A DNA stretch of 5,411 nucleotides from Prevotella sp. CAG:755 (GCA_000431275.1 HF989131.1:1-5411); one strand, 5' to 3'. Positions 1 to 5,411 are shown, counted from the stretch's first letter. Made by a program: numbers and translations. The notes: generated from the sequence alone by a model not told the origin.

Positions 1-3
1 GTG

Positions 4-543
4 TTAGCCGAAACGCTCCTGCCACCCAAGGAAACGTGCCGGCCCTTCCGCCCCGAAGCGTTCAAGACTTTTCAGGACCTGCTCGACAGTCCGCTCACGG
101 TCGAGGTGGGTTTTCGAATAAAACTTGTCTGCATAACAAACCACCTGCTCTTCCAACGTTTCGGGCAGGTAGTCGCCCGGAGGCAAGGGAAGGTGTTGCC
201 GATCGATGTCTGCGGCGCTCAATCCGGCGCCTGTGTGCCGCTCGCATACGCGGGCTACGGCATAGAGGCCCTCGCGACGCATCAGCTGGGCACCAAGGAC
301 ACCATGACGCAAGTAAGGTTCAGCGCCGTAGCAGTGAATACCTGGCGCGTCCGTCAAGAAAATACCCACGTCGTGCAGGAGTGACGCGGTATGCAGGAAG
401 TCTCGGTCGAGCATCAGTTCAGGATGACTGTCGGCCACGGCCAGCGCCTTTCGTGCCACACTCTCACTGTGTTCCAGCAGTATGTGGCGCAGATCATTGT
501 CAGCTGGATAGTATTTTCGGATGATGCTATAAGGATCTGTCAT
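4..543 (-). CDS. HD-domain phosphohydrolase family protein
   Basis: A complete 179-residue protein with an ATG start and TAA stop. It carries a full set of HD-superfamily metal ligands: His25, the paired His57-Asp58 in the context LLHDVGIF, His80, His103 in CERHTG, and Asp139 in CYADKF. HD proteins are metal-dependent phosphohydrolases, often acting on nucleotides or other phosphoesters, and HDVG here fits the HDIG-type subgroup. No membrane segment or signal peptide is visible, so it is probably cytoplasmic. The stretch FLTDAPGIHCYGAEPY (about 62-77) lies between the HD pair and His80 and resembles a conserved Bacteroidales family I recall, whose substrate I do not know. It lies downstream of the DUF5606 gene but is separated from it by a strong terminator, so it is probably transcribed separately. 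The ATG is preferred because the next internal Met is at residue 44, beyond the first metal ligand. The domain call is firm; the reaction is unassigned. Confidence 0.9.
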   Translation of the reverse strand: MTDPYSIIRKYYPADNDLRHILLEHSESVARKALAVADSHPELMLDRDFLHTASLLHDVGIFLTDAPGIHCYGAEPYLRHGVLGAQLMRREGLYAVARVCERHTGAGLSAADIDRQHLPLPPGDYLPETLEEQVVCYADKFYSKTHLDRERTVEQVLKSLERFGAEGPARFLGWQERFG

Positions 544-553
544 TTAACGGGAG

Positions 554-583
554 GAAATATAGGAAAATCTGACAGGAAACAAA
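554..583 (-). promoter_or_regulatory. Possible promoter of the HD gene (weak)
   Basis: TATATTTC at 561-554 matches seven of eight positions of the Bacteroides -7 element TAnnTTTG. A TTTG at 583-580 lies 18 nt upstream, close to the usual -33 spacing, but it sits inside the terminator T-tract. If used, the leader before the ATG at 543 would be only several bases long. I offer it because the upstream terminator implies that a promoter must exist, but the match may be chance. Confidence 0.25.
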
Positions 584-621
584 ACGTCGCCCTGCCGGCC
601 ATGAGGGCAGACAGGACGACG
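575..621 (-). terminator. Strong intrinsic terminator after the DUF5606 gene
   Basis: Read on the minus strand, bases 621-606 pair with 600-585 as a 16-position stem containing two G-U pairs and one mismatch, closed by a five-base loop CTCAT (605-601). The base of the stem is CGTCG against CGACG. It is followed directly by TTTTGTTTCC (584-575). It begins 28 nt past the DUF5606 stop and ends 31 nt before the HD gene start, so it should separate the two transcripts. Confidence 0.85.
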
Positions 622-649
622 GCTATATGTCGGTTAAATGCCTCAAAGC

Positions 650-1075
650 TCAGGCTTCGGTCTCGGCGGCAGGCTCTTCCACTTCTTCGAAATCGGTCAC
701 GCCGTTAGTGGCGAGGATGTTATACCACTGAATCAGCTTGCGAATGTCAGAAAGGTGCACCCTGTCGCGGTCGTAGTCAGGAAGGACGGCAGCCATAAAG
801 TCAGCAAGCTGTTCCGGCGTAGCTTTCTTGTAATCGAAGTCAACCGGAGCTGCATTATACTTGGCTTTGATCGAAGCGAACACTTGCATGAGAGGGATGT
901 CGTCGCCGTTAGTATACATCGAAACGTCGTTGAGCGACGTCACACGGTCGCGCGCACCGGCCGGAGTGCGGCGGTGAGTGGCGTCGATAGCTTCGACAAT
1001 GAGCATGCCTCGGCCTTGTGAAACAAGCGTATAAAGTCCGGGTCGTCCGGCGATAGCCAAAATGTTTTTCTTCAT
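650..1075 (-). CDS. DUF5606 family protein
   Basis: A complete 141-residue protein with an ATG start and TGA stop. The N-terminus KKNILAIAGRPGLYTLVSQG, followed by GMLIVEAID, is the recognisable signature of DUF5606, a small uncharacterised family of Bacteroidota. The first 35 residues look like a compact beta-rich fold. Residues about 62-125 look helical and include KKATPEQLADFMAAVLPDYD and a DIRKLIQWYNIL segment. The C-terminal tail from about 128 is strongly acidic (Glu and Asp with Ala and Pro) and probably disordered. There is no signal peptide or membrane helix, and no catalytic motif I recognise. Placement next to coaE is a neighbourhood I recall from other Bacteroidales genomes, but it does not reveal the role. 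Terminator-like hairpins on both sides suggest a single-gene transcript. The family call is likely; the function is unknown. Confidence 0.85.
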   Translation of the reverse strand: MKKNILAIAGRPGLYTLVSQGRGMLIVEAIDATHRRTPAGARDRVTSLNDVSMYTNGDDIPLMQVFASIKAKYNAAPVDFDYKKATPEQLADFMAAVLPDYDRDRVHLSDIRKLIQWYNILATNGVTDFEEVEEPAAETEA

Positions 1076-1106
1076 ATCTGTTTATCTTGTTTTTGGTAAA
1101 TTGCTG

Positions 1107-1114
1107 CAAAAATA
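1107..1114 (-). promoter_or_regulatory. Candidate -7 element of the DUF5606 gene
   Basis: Read on the minus strand this is TATTTTTG, an exact match to the Bacteroides -7 consensus TAnnTTTG. It would give a leader of roughly 28 nt to the ATG at 1075. No TTTG is present at the usual -33 spacing. The element coincides with the T-run of the terminator-like hairpin, so the match could simply come from that. Confidence 0.4.
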
Positions 1115-1133
1115 GGGCTTTGCCCGATTTTTG
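1107..1133 (-). terminator. Symmetrical hairpin ending the nusB-coaE operon
   Basis: This is a 27-nt near-perfect palindrome. CAAAAAT (1107-1113) pairs with ATTTTTG (1127-1133), and GGGC (1115-1118) pairs with GCCC (1122-1125) around a TTT loop, with one A/G mismatch at 1114/1126. On the minus strand it gives a GGGC-AAA-GCCC stem followed by TATTTTTG, 25 nt past the coaE stop. The GC core is only four base pairs, so its strength is uncertain. The reverse orientation also has a T-run, so it could act both ways. Confidence 0.6.
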
Positions 1134-1158
1134 TTCCGCTGTGACTTTCTAAAAAAAC

Positions 1159-1755
1159 TTAACGTCGGAATATCCGCTCAACTTCCCGTCCCGTTTCGTC
1201 GCCGTCTTCGTTATTCACAACGCAGTCGGCGCGCCGCTGTTTGTCGGCTTCGTCCATTTGCAGCGCCATCCAAGCTTCTGCCTTGGCGGCGGTCACACCG
1301 TCTCGCGCCATGATACGGCGCAGGCGAGTGGAGTGAGATGCGGCAACATGGACCGTGCGGTCGACCAAACGGTCGAAACCAGCTTCAAACAGGAGGGCAC
1401 ATTCCATGACTACGTCGGAAGATGATTGCATCTCAACCCATGCTTTGAACTCCTCTGCCACACGAGGATGGACCACGGCGTTCACCATAGCGGCCTGCTG
1501 CGGACCGGTACATAGAAATGCCGCCATGACTGCTTTGTTGAGCGTTCCGTCGGATGCATAGAGCAAGGGGCCTATCATTCCGGTAAGCTGCCGGCGCAAT
1601 TGGACATCATGACGGATCAGGCGCTTAGCCTCGTCGTCGCACGAAAACACGGGCCATCCCCGTTCGGCCAACAATCGGCAAACATAGCTTTTCCCGCTTC
1701 CGATGCCGCCCGTAACCCCCCAAATGAAAGGCTTTTCGCTATTCTGTCGGCACAT
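1159..1755 (-). CDS. coaE: Dephospho-CoA kinase
   Basis: CoaE phosphorylates the 3'-hydroxyl of dephospho-CoA with ATP, the final step of coenzyme A synthesis in the cytoplasm. From the chosen ATG the protein has 198 residues, normal for the family. The Walker A loop GVTGGIGSGKS lies at 13-23, the CDDEAK motif with Asp40-Asp41 follows the second strand, and His97-Pro98 and ALLFEAG (120-126) mark the substrate-binding CoaE core. An arginine-rich lid segment, RLRRIMARDG (144-153), comes later, followed by DKQRRADCVVNN (171-182), the usual C-terminal motif. The ATG at 1755 overlaps the end of the ybbR-like gene by 17 nt. An in-frame TTG at 1773 would add six residues and is less likely because the ATG already gives the usual short lead into the P-loop strand. 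Coupling to the upstream gene by translational reinitiation is plausible. It is the last gene of the cluster before the hairpin at 1107-1133. Confidence 0.96.
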   Translation of the reverse strand: MCRQNSEKPFIWGVTGGIGSGKSYVCRLLAERGWPVFSCDDEAKRLIRHDVQLRRQLTGMIGPLLYASDGTLNKAVMAAFLCTGPQQAAMVNAVVHPRVAEEFKAWVEMQSSSDVVMECALLFEAGFDRLVDRTVHVAASHSTRLRRIMARDGVTAAKAEAWMALQMDEADKQRRADCVVNNEDGDETGREVERIFRR

Positions 1756-2725
1756 CTTCGATGAGGTAATCAATCGTTTGTGGAGAGATTCTGACGTGGC
1801 TTACACCCGGCGGGATACTGCGGAGATTCAAGGTATAGCGCCCCGTATTGTCTTTGAGCAAGTCTTCATAATTGACAACGAGAGTGAAATCGTCGGCAGA
1901 CACATGACGATAATTGCTCAACCCGACTTGAAACGTCACATTCACTTTCGAAGGGAACGCCCGAAGTGTTTTTGTGGCGGGAAAGTTGATCCAACGAACC
2001 GGAACTTCTACGGTTTTCTCTGTCAGCCGGTCCACATCAAGCTCAATCGACGCATGGTCAGGCACAAACTTCGCCCCCAATTGCGGCTGCACTTTCAAGT
2101 CAAATCGTATCGTATCTGTGAAACCACCATAACGTACAGGTTGAAGATAAGCCACACTGATGGTGTCAAGCAAGGAACCGGCAGCATAAACTGTGACAGA
2201 ATCCGGATTGACACGCACGGCCGAAATGTGGTATTCCTTGGCTGGACGGAAGTGGCCGACAAGCCGCACGGGAACGCGCTTCGACAAGCCATAGTTGAAG
2301 AAGAACTCCACCGTATCCGGCCGGCAAGCCACGACACGCGTACTCGGTGTCAGGCGTGACGTCAACTGCCGATAGACACTCGAAGCAGCCAGCCTGACGT
2401 GGCCGGACTTGTTGGCGACGTTCGTGAAATTAATAGTAAGCGACGGAAGTTCTCGACCGTAAAGGTAGCGGAGCAACGTGTAGCCCTTGTCGCGGAGTGT
2501 GACCTGCACGGACTGCGGAGGAGGCGTCGTGATGACGACATTCTTCGGCACGTTCGTCAGCTCCAGCTCAGTTCTGACTGCCACCTCATATTCTTCATCC
2601 AAAGCCTGGAACAACCAGAATGCCGCCGAAAGAATAAGAAACGACAAAAAAATCAGAAACTGCCTGTCGAGAATTTTCGACAAGCAGAATCTGACAATCC
2701 GGGTAAGGCTTCGAACGAAGCGCAT
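1739..2725 (-). CDS. YbbR/CdaR-like membrane-anchored protein
   Basis: A 328-residue protein with an ATG start and TAG stop. A basic N-terminus (Arg at 2, 5, 9, 12) precedes a single membrane helix at about 22-41, so the rest should face the periplasm. Three YbbR-type beta repeats can be made out. The first spans about 46-105 and contains LTNVPKNVVITTPPPQSVQV. The second spans about 147-230, starting at LSKRVPVRLVGHF with RVNPDSVTVYAAG in the middle. The third spans about 235-325, starting at EKTVEVPVRW and ending with RISPQTIDYLIED. In Firmicutes the YbbR protein CdaR regulates the diadenylate cyclase CdaA, but no cyclase gene is present here, so that role is not shown and I give no symbol. 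The gene begins 8 nt after yajC and overlaps coaE, a neighbourhood I recall from other Bacteroidales. The membrane and repeat architecture is clear; the function is open. Confidence 0.85.
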   Translation of the reverse strand: MRFVRSLTRIVRFCLSKILDRQFLIFLSFLILSAAFWLFQALDEEYEVAVRTELELTNVPKNVVITTPPPQSVQVTLRDKGYTLLRYLYGRELPSLTINFTNVANKSGHVRLAASSVYRQLTSRLTPSTRVVACRPDTVEFFFNYGLSKRVPVRLVGHFRPAKEYHISAVRVNPDSVTVYAAGSLLDTISVAYLQPVRYGGFTDTIRFDLKVQPQLGAKFVPDHASIELDVDRLTEKTVEVPVRWINFPATKTLRAFPSKVNVTFQVGLSNYRHVSADDFTLVVNYEDLLKDNTGRYTLNLRSIPPGVSHVRISPQTIDYLIEDVPTE

Positions 2726-2733
2726 AAGGCGTT

Positions 2734-3069
2734 TTATCGTTGGTTCTGTCCAGCCTGGCTTTTAGGCAGGATAGCACTACGGTCGAACTTAATGCGTACG
2801 CCGCTGGCAACCTCGACCGTGATGCTGTTTTCGGCTTCATCGACTTGACGGACAGTGCCGTAAATACCGCCGATAGTCACAATCTCTTGTCCTACTTCGA
2901 GGGAGTTGCGGAACTTCTGGATTTCTTTTTGCTTCTTGTTCTGCGGGCGAATCATGAAAAAGTACATGATGGCGATGATCGCAATGATCATTACCCAGAA
3001 CGTCCATTGACCACCGGCGGCTTGGGCGTTTGCGCTCTGCAACAGGCTGAGGGGGAAGAGAGTAGTCAT
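2734..3069 (-). CDS. yajC: Preprotein translocase accessory subunit YajC
   Basis: YajC is a small inner-membrane protein that associates with SecDF and the SecYEG translocon and assists protein export. This copy has 111 residues, typical of the family. One hydrophobic helix at about 23-40 ends in the diagnostic junction FFMIRPQNKKQKE (37-49). A small cytoplasmic beta domain follows, with VGQEIVTIGGIYGTV (59-73) and VRIKFDRSAIL (91-101), both characteristic. Residues 1-21 (Leu-, Gln- and Ala-rich) form a short pre-helix segment, longer than in many proteobacterial homologues. The ATG lies 30 nt after the nusB stop, preceded by AT-rich sequence with no Shine-Dalgarno motif, and the stop lies 8 nt before the ybbR-like gene. 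Co-transcription with both neighbours is inferred. secD and secF are not in this window. Confidence 0.95.
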   Translation of the reverse strand: MTTLFPLSLLQSANAQAAGGQWTFWVMIIAIIAIMYFFMIRPQNKKQKEIQKFRNSLEVGQEIVTIGGIYGTVRQVDEAENSITVEVASGVRIKFDRSAILPKSQAGQNQR

Positions 3070-3099
3070 GTTTAAGCGTTTTTAATTAGATATTAGTGT

Positions 3100-4035
3100 T
3101 TACTTCAATAGTTTCTTTTCTGCACGGAGATGCTTAACGATATGATCGAGCAAGCCATTGATGTATGCGGCACTGCGAGGCGTGCTATACACCTTGGCGA
3201 TGTTGAGATATTCGTTGAAGCTGACATTGATGGGTATAGTGGGAAACGTCATCATCTCTGCGAGTGCAATCTGCATCAGAATGACGTCCATGTACGCCAG
3301 TCGGTTAAACTCCCAATTCTTGGCGTTGGCGCGTATGAGCTGCCGATAGACATCTGCGTTTTGCAGCGTCGCGCGGAACAAAGTGGTAGCAAACTTACGG
3401 TCTTCGTCATTATCATATTCGGGAAGCAGTGGCTGATCCGCGCCGTTCTCCTCCTGAAACCGCTTGATGGTTTTCAACACGAACGAATCGACAACTTCCT
3501 TGTCATCGTTCCAATAGAGGCTATGCTCTTCGAGGAGGGCATCAAGGTCATCGTTATGGCAGACAAACTCCTTGTAAAGGCGGCGCACCACTTCGCGGTC
3601 TTCATCATACGTAGTCTCCTCTTTGAACGCATACGTAGCGAATGTGGGGCTTTCGATAATTCGTCCATAAAGATTCTTAAAGAATGCGTCTTCATTCTCC
3701 CAATCCTTGGTATGCTTGTCGCGGAAATCGAGAAGCTGTTTATTCCCAGCCATTTGCACAAGCAGACGGTTATGAGCCAAGCGTGCATCAAAGAAATCTT
3801 CGGGCGCAAGTTCAAGGTGAAGGCGTTTGGAACGCGCTTCTTTCGCCTCGGCTTTTGCTTCGGCCATTTGCCGCAACTCAACCAAGAGAAGGAGCAGATG
3901 ATGATACAGATCATAAGCCTTACCTAAGCTGAAAGCCAATTCTTTTTCGGCAACGTCTATGGTGCGGCCTTCATTCTGGTAGAACGCATAGACGAGTTGT
4001 ACGACTTTGATGCGGATCAGTTCTCTGTTTATCAT
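3100..4035 (-). CDS. nusB: Transcription antitermination factor NusB, enlarged form
   Basis: NusB binds boxA RNA with NusE (ribosomal protein S10) and supports processive rRNA transcription. The chosen ATG gives 311 residues, about twice the 140 or so of canonical NusB. Residues 1-23 (INRELIRIKVVQLVYAFYQ) correspond to the first helix of the fold. Residues about 240-303 carry the canonical C-terminal half, with the hallmark SFNEYLNIAKVYSTPRSAAY (272-291) and then INGLLDHI. The 30-230 region is mainly charged, helical-looking sequence without a motif I know; a similar large insertion is, as I recall, usual in Bacteroidota NusB. An in-frame TTG at 4128 would add 31 residues. I rejected it because those codons include the promoter-like TAAATTTG and do not resemble NusB. 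It is the first gene of the proposed nusB-yajC-ybbR-coaE operon. Confidence 0.93.
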   Translation of the reverse strand: MINRELIRIKVVQLVYAFYQNEGRTIDVAEKELAFSLGKAYDLYHHLLLLLVELRQMAEAKAEAKEARSKRLHLELAPEDFFDARLAHNRLLVQMAGNKQLLDFRDKHTKDWENEDAFFKNLYGRIIESPTFATYAFKEETTYDEDREVVRRLYKEFVCHNDDLDALLEEHSLYWNDDKEVVDSFVLKTIKRFQEENGADQPLLPEYDNDEDRKFATTLFRATLQNADVYRQLIRANAKNWEFNRLAYMDVILMQIALAEMMTFPTIPINVSFNEYLNIAKVYSTPRSAAYINGLLDHIVKHLRAEKKLLK

Positions 4036-4068
4036 ACTCCCTGTATATAAAGATGCAAATTCAGTTTG

Positions 4069-4076
4069 CAAATTTA
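4069..4076 (-). promoter_or_regulatory. Promoter -7 element of the nusB operon
   Basis: TAAATTTG on the minus strand is an exact match to TAnnTTTG, 33 nt upstream of the nusB ATG, leaving a leader of roughly 28 nt. No TTTG is seen at the expected -33 position. A second AATTTGCA copy, 13 nt downstream (4061-4054), gives TGAATTTG, a one-mismatch version of the same element. Confidence 0.55.
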
Positions 4077-4175
4077 CGAAAAAACTCTTAGTATCCCGCA
4101 CTGTCCTGAAAATAAATTCATACGACAAACCCGTTTTTTTCGTCGACCGGATTTCAGGAATCCCCTACGATCCGC

Positions 4176-4209
4176 TTGATCCGACAAGCCGCAACTGCGG
4201 CGCGGACAA
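4176..4209 (-). terminator. Hairpin directly after the transporter stop, without T-tract
   Basis: The inner stem pairs GCCGC with GCGGC (4188-4192 and 4197-4201) around a four-base loop. An outer stem pairs 4176-4183 with 4203-4209 through one bulged base. It abuts the transporter stop codon. No run of T follows on the minus strand, so it is not a standard intrinsic terminator; it may instead stabilise the 3' end or pause polymerase. The rest of the 174-nt gap to nusB holds only the nusB promoter region and a weak five-base-pair hairpin at 4149-4163. Confidence 0.3.
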
Positions 4210-5127
4210 TCAAAGCAACATGCTCAGCAAAGGAATCGTAATGACTGAAAAAAGCGTAGTGATAAACAGGCCCTGCGTCATGACACGCTCGTCGCGGTCG
4301 TATTGCAAACAGAACATGATGCCATTTGTCGCCACAGGCATCGCGGAAAGCACGACAGCTATCCCGCTGGCGAATTCCGGGAAACCGCAAAAACGAAAGA
4401 CGCCAAGCACCAGAAGCGGAAGCACGATAAGACGAAGAGTGGCAGCTGCATACACAAAACGATTGCCAAGCATGTCGCGCCACGGTATGTGGCTCATGCT
4501 TGCTCCTATGATGAGCAGCGCGCAGGGAACCGTCATATCGCCAAGCAGATGAAACCAGTTGGCAATCGGCGCGGGTGTTGACACTTTGAACAAAGCCAGC
4601 GCAATGGCAATCAACGACGAAATCATGCATGGGGTGGCCAGTGTCGCCCACCGGAATGAACGTCCGGCCGGACTCCCTTTTATGTAAGACACACCAAGCG
4701 TGAACATCAGCAGATTTGACGGCAGGTTTAGCACACTGGCGCAAAAGACAGCCCGGGGGCCGAACACTGCATCGACCACAGGATAGCCGATAAATGTGAC
4801 ATTACCGAAAGCCAACATGAATTGAAGAATGCCACGACGGCTCACACTGACATGCCATATATGCGGCACGACCCACGCCGCGCCGATAAGGATAAAATAA
4901 TTGACCGCGGCTATACCCAGAAGATGAAGAATCTCGCTGTGTTCGAATGCAATATCGTCGCCCATAACCGAAGCCAGGATCAAGGCTGGCATACTGACAT
5001 TGAGCACGAAAACCGACATTTTACGGTTCATGTCGCCGGGCCACAGTCCTCTCTTCGCGGCAACAAGCCCTACCAGCACAATGCCGAAGAGTGAAACCAT
5101 CTGAATGACGATGTGCGTATAATCCAT
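4210..5127 (-). CDS. AEC family (auxin efflux carrier-like) transporter
   Basis: A 305-residue, strongly hydrophobic protein with an ATG start and TGA stop, the normal size for bacterial AEC permeases. About ten membrane helices can be placed, near residues 5-24, 34-54, 66-88, 99-120, 126-148, 162-181, 192-212, 225-246, 252-272 and 284-304. Family motifs are present: LNVSMPALI (42-50) with Asn43 and Pro47 in helix 2; FGNVTFIGYPVVDAVFG (107-123) in helix 4; VPCALLIIGASMS (200-212), the pseudo-symmetric counterpart, in helix 7; SAMPVATNGIMFCLQY (261-276); and FSVITIPL (293-300) in the last helix. Members move small organic anions or related solutes across the inner membrane, often as malate or other carboxylate carriers, but the substrate cannot be read from sequence. 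A TAACTTTG promoter element lies upstream, and 174 nt separate it from nusB, so it is probably its own unit. No Shine-Dalgarno sequence is seen. Confidence 0.93.
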   Translation of the reverse strand: MDYTHIVIQMVSLFGIVLVGLVAAKRGLWPGDMNRKMSVFVLNVSMPALILASVMGDDIAFEHSEILHLLGIAAVNYFILIGAAWVVPHIWHVSVSRRGILQFMLAFGNVTFIGYPVVDAVFGPRAVFCASVLNLPSNLLMFTLGVSYIKGSPAGRSFRWATLATPCMISSLIAIALALFKVSTPAPIANWFHLLGDMTVPCALLIIGASMSHIPWRDMLGNRFVYAAATLRLIVLPLLVLGVFRFCGFPEFASGIAVVLSAMPVATNGIMFCLQYDRDERVMTQGLFITTLFSVITIPLLSMLL

Positions 5128-5170
5128 GTGTCCGATAAGATTATTTGTATGACTTTTCGGTAATGGCCGG

Positions 5171-5178
5171 CAAAGTTA
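5171..5178 (-). promoter_or_regulatory. Promoter -7 element of the transporter gene
   Basis: TAACTTTG on the minus strand matches TAnnTTTG exactly, 43 nt upstream of the transporter ATG, giving a leader of roughly 38 nt. The -33 region has no clean TTTG; the nearest resemblance is TTTC in GGCTTTC, at a spacing shorter than usual. Confidence 0.5.
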
Positions 5179-5282
5179 CAACTTTATTCTGTTTGAAAGC
5201 CGAAGCCAGCTGCAATTTGAATACTCGGCCTGCCTGCCGAAGATAGATAATATACCGTCTGCATAAGAAGCGACCGTCAAAG

Positions 5283-5338
5283 AGCTGTCACTATTTCGTA
5301 GAAAACCATCGCAGTGACAGTTCTTTTTGTCACTGCGA
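5283..5338. repeat. Inverted repeat with a third core copy (alternative hairpins)
   Basis: TCGCAGTGACA (5309-5319) and TGTCACTGCGA (5328-5338) form a perfect 11-bp inverted repeat around an eight-base loop, GTTCTTTT. A third core, TGTCACT at 5286-5292, lets CTGTCACT (5285-5292) pair instead with AGTGACAG (5313-5320). As plus-strand RNA this second stem extends to ten positions with one G-U pair and is followed by TTCTTTTT. The two stems share 5313-5319, so only one can form at a time. The element lies 158 nt upstream of the transporter. It could be a terminator for an unseen gene beyond 5411, a regulatory switch, or a dispersed intergenic repeat; the sequence does not decide. Confidence 0.7.
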
Positions 5339-5411
5339 CAGAAAATACGGCACGGCGACCATTCAACAGCAGCACCGGTGAACTTTCAAGATAGAAGTGC
5401 AATTATTTCGT

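Larger units (their letters stand above)
5128..5411. other. Intergenic region upstream of the transporter, no gene supported
   Basis: This 284-nt stretch holds the transporter promoter element (5171-5178), a small five-base-pair hairpin TCGGC/GCCGA (5225-5229 and 5236-5240), and the inverted-repeat element at 5283-5338. The longest reading frame I translated by hand on the minus strand (5402-5277, TTG start, 41 codons) runs straight through both repeat arms and resembles no protein family, so I do not call it. I see no tRNA fold, riboswitch core or coding continuation from a neighbouring gene. Confidence 0.6.

Noticed and set aside
1703..2359. Plus-strand reading frame (218 codons) opposite the ybbR-like gene and coaE start
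   Set aside because: It is antisense to two well-supported genes and shows no family motif, membrane pattern or upstream signal.
3130..3927. Long plus-strand reading frame (265 codons) opposite nusB
   Set aside because: It lies fully antisense to a clear NusB, has no recognisable domain, and its composition mirrors the opposite strand's codon pattern.
4036..4128. N-terminal extension of NusB from a TTG at 4128
   Set aside because: The added codons contain the exact TAAATTTG promoter element and AT-rich leader, while the ATG at 4035 begins directly with the NusB first helix.
4149..4163. GGATT/AATCC hairpin as terminator of the transporter
   Set aside because: The stem is only five base pairs and no T-run follows it on the minus strand.
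4154..4744. Minus-strand frame of 196 codons within the transporter gene
   Set aside because: It overlaps the AEC gene in another frame; its His-, Cys- and Arg-rich sequence looks like a frame-shifted reading of a membrane protein.
5283..5338. CRISPR-like or tandem repeat array
   Set aside because: Only three short core copies exist, in mixed orientation and with unequal spacing, and no cas genes are present.
5277..5402. Small minus-strand frame of 41 codons over the inverted repeat
   Set aside because: It starts with TTG, spans both arms of the palindrome and resembles no known protein; the DNA structure explains the sequence better.

Overview
This window looks like core chromosome of a Bacteroidota bacterium, most likely order Bacteroidales. 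The signs are a DUF5606 protein (a family I know only from this phylum), an enlarged NusB of the Bacteroidota type, near-absence of Shine-Dalgarno sequences, and upstream matches to the Bacteroides -7 promoter element TAnnTTTG. Base composition is roughly even. A Porphyromonas- or Tannerella-like genus is possible, but the sequence alone does not decide it.

All seven genes read on the minus strand, so transcription runs from high to low coordinates. In that order they are: a ten-helix AEC-family transporter (4210-5127); nusB, yajC, a ybbR/CdaR-like gene and coaE (4035 down to 1159), tightly packed and probably one operon; a DUF5606 gene (650-1075); and an HD-domain phosphohydrolase (4-543). 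I find no complete gene on the plus strand, no tRNA or rRNA, no CRISPR array and no insertion sequence.

The nusB group mixes functions: transcription antitermination and rRNA synthesis (NusB), the Sec translocon accessory YajC, a membrane-anchored YbbR-repeat protein, and the last step of coenzyme A synthesis (CoaE). Spacings are 30 nt, 8 nt and a 17-nt overlap. The group starts after a TAAATTTG element and ends at a symmetrical hairpin at 1107-1133. The DUF5606 gene lies between that hairpin and a strong intrinsic terminator at 575-621, so it looks like a single-gene unit.

The 284-nt region upstream of the transporter (5128-5411) has no convincing gene. It carries the transporter's likely promoter and an 11-bp perfect inverted repeat. 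A third copy of the repeat core allows two mutually exclusive hairpins. This is the least explained part of the window. I see no clear novel defence or mobile system here; the window is mainly housekeeping.
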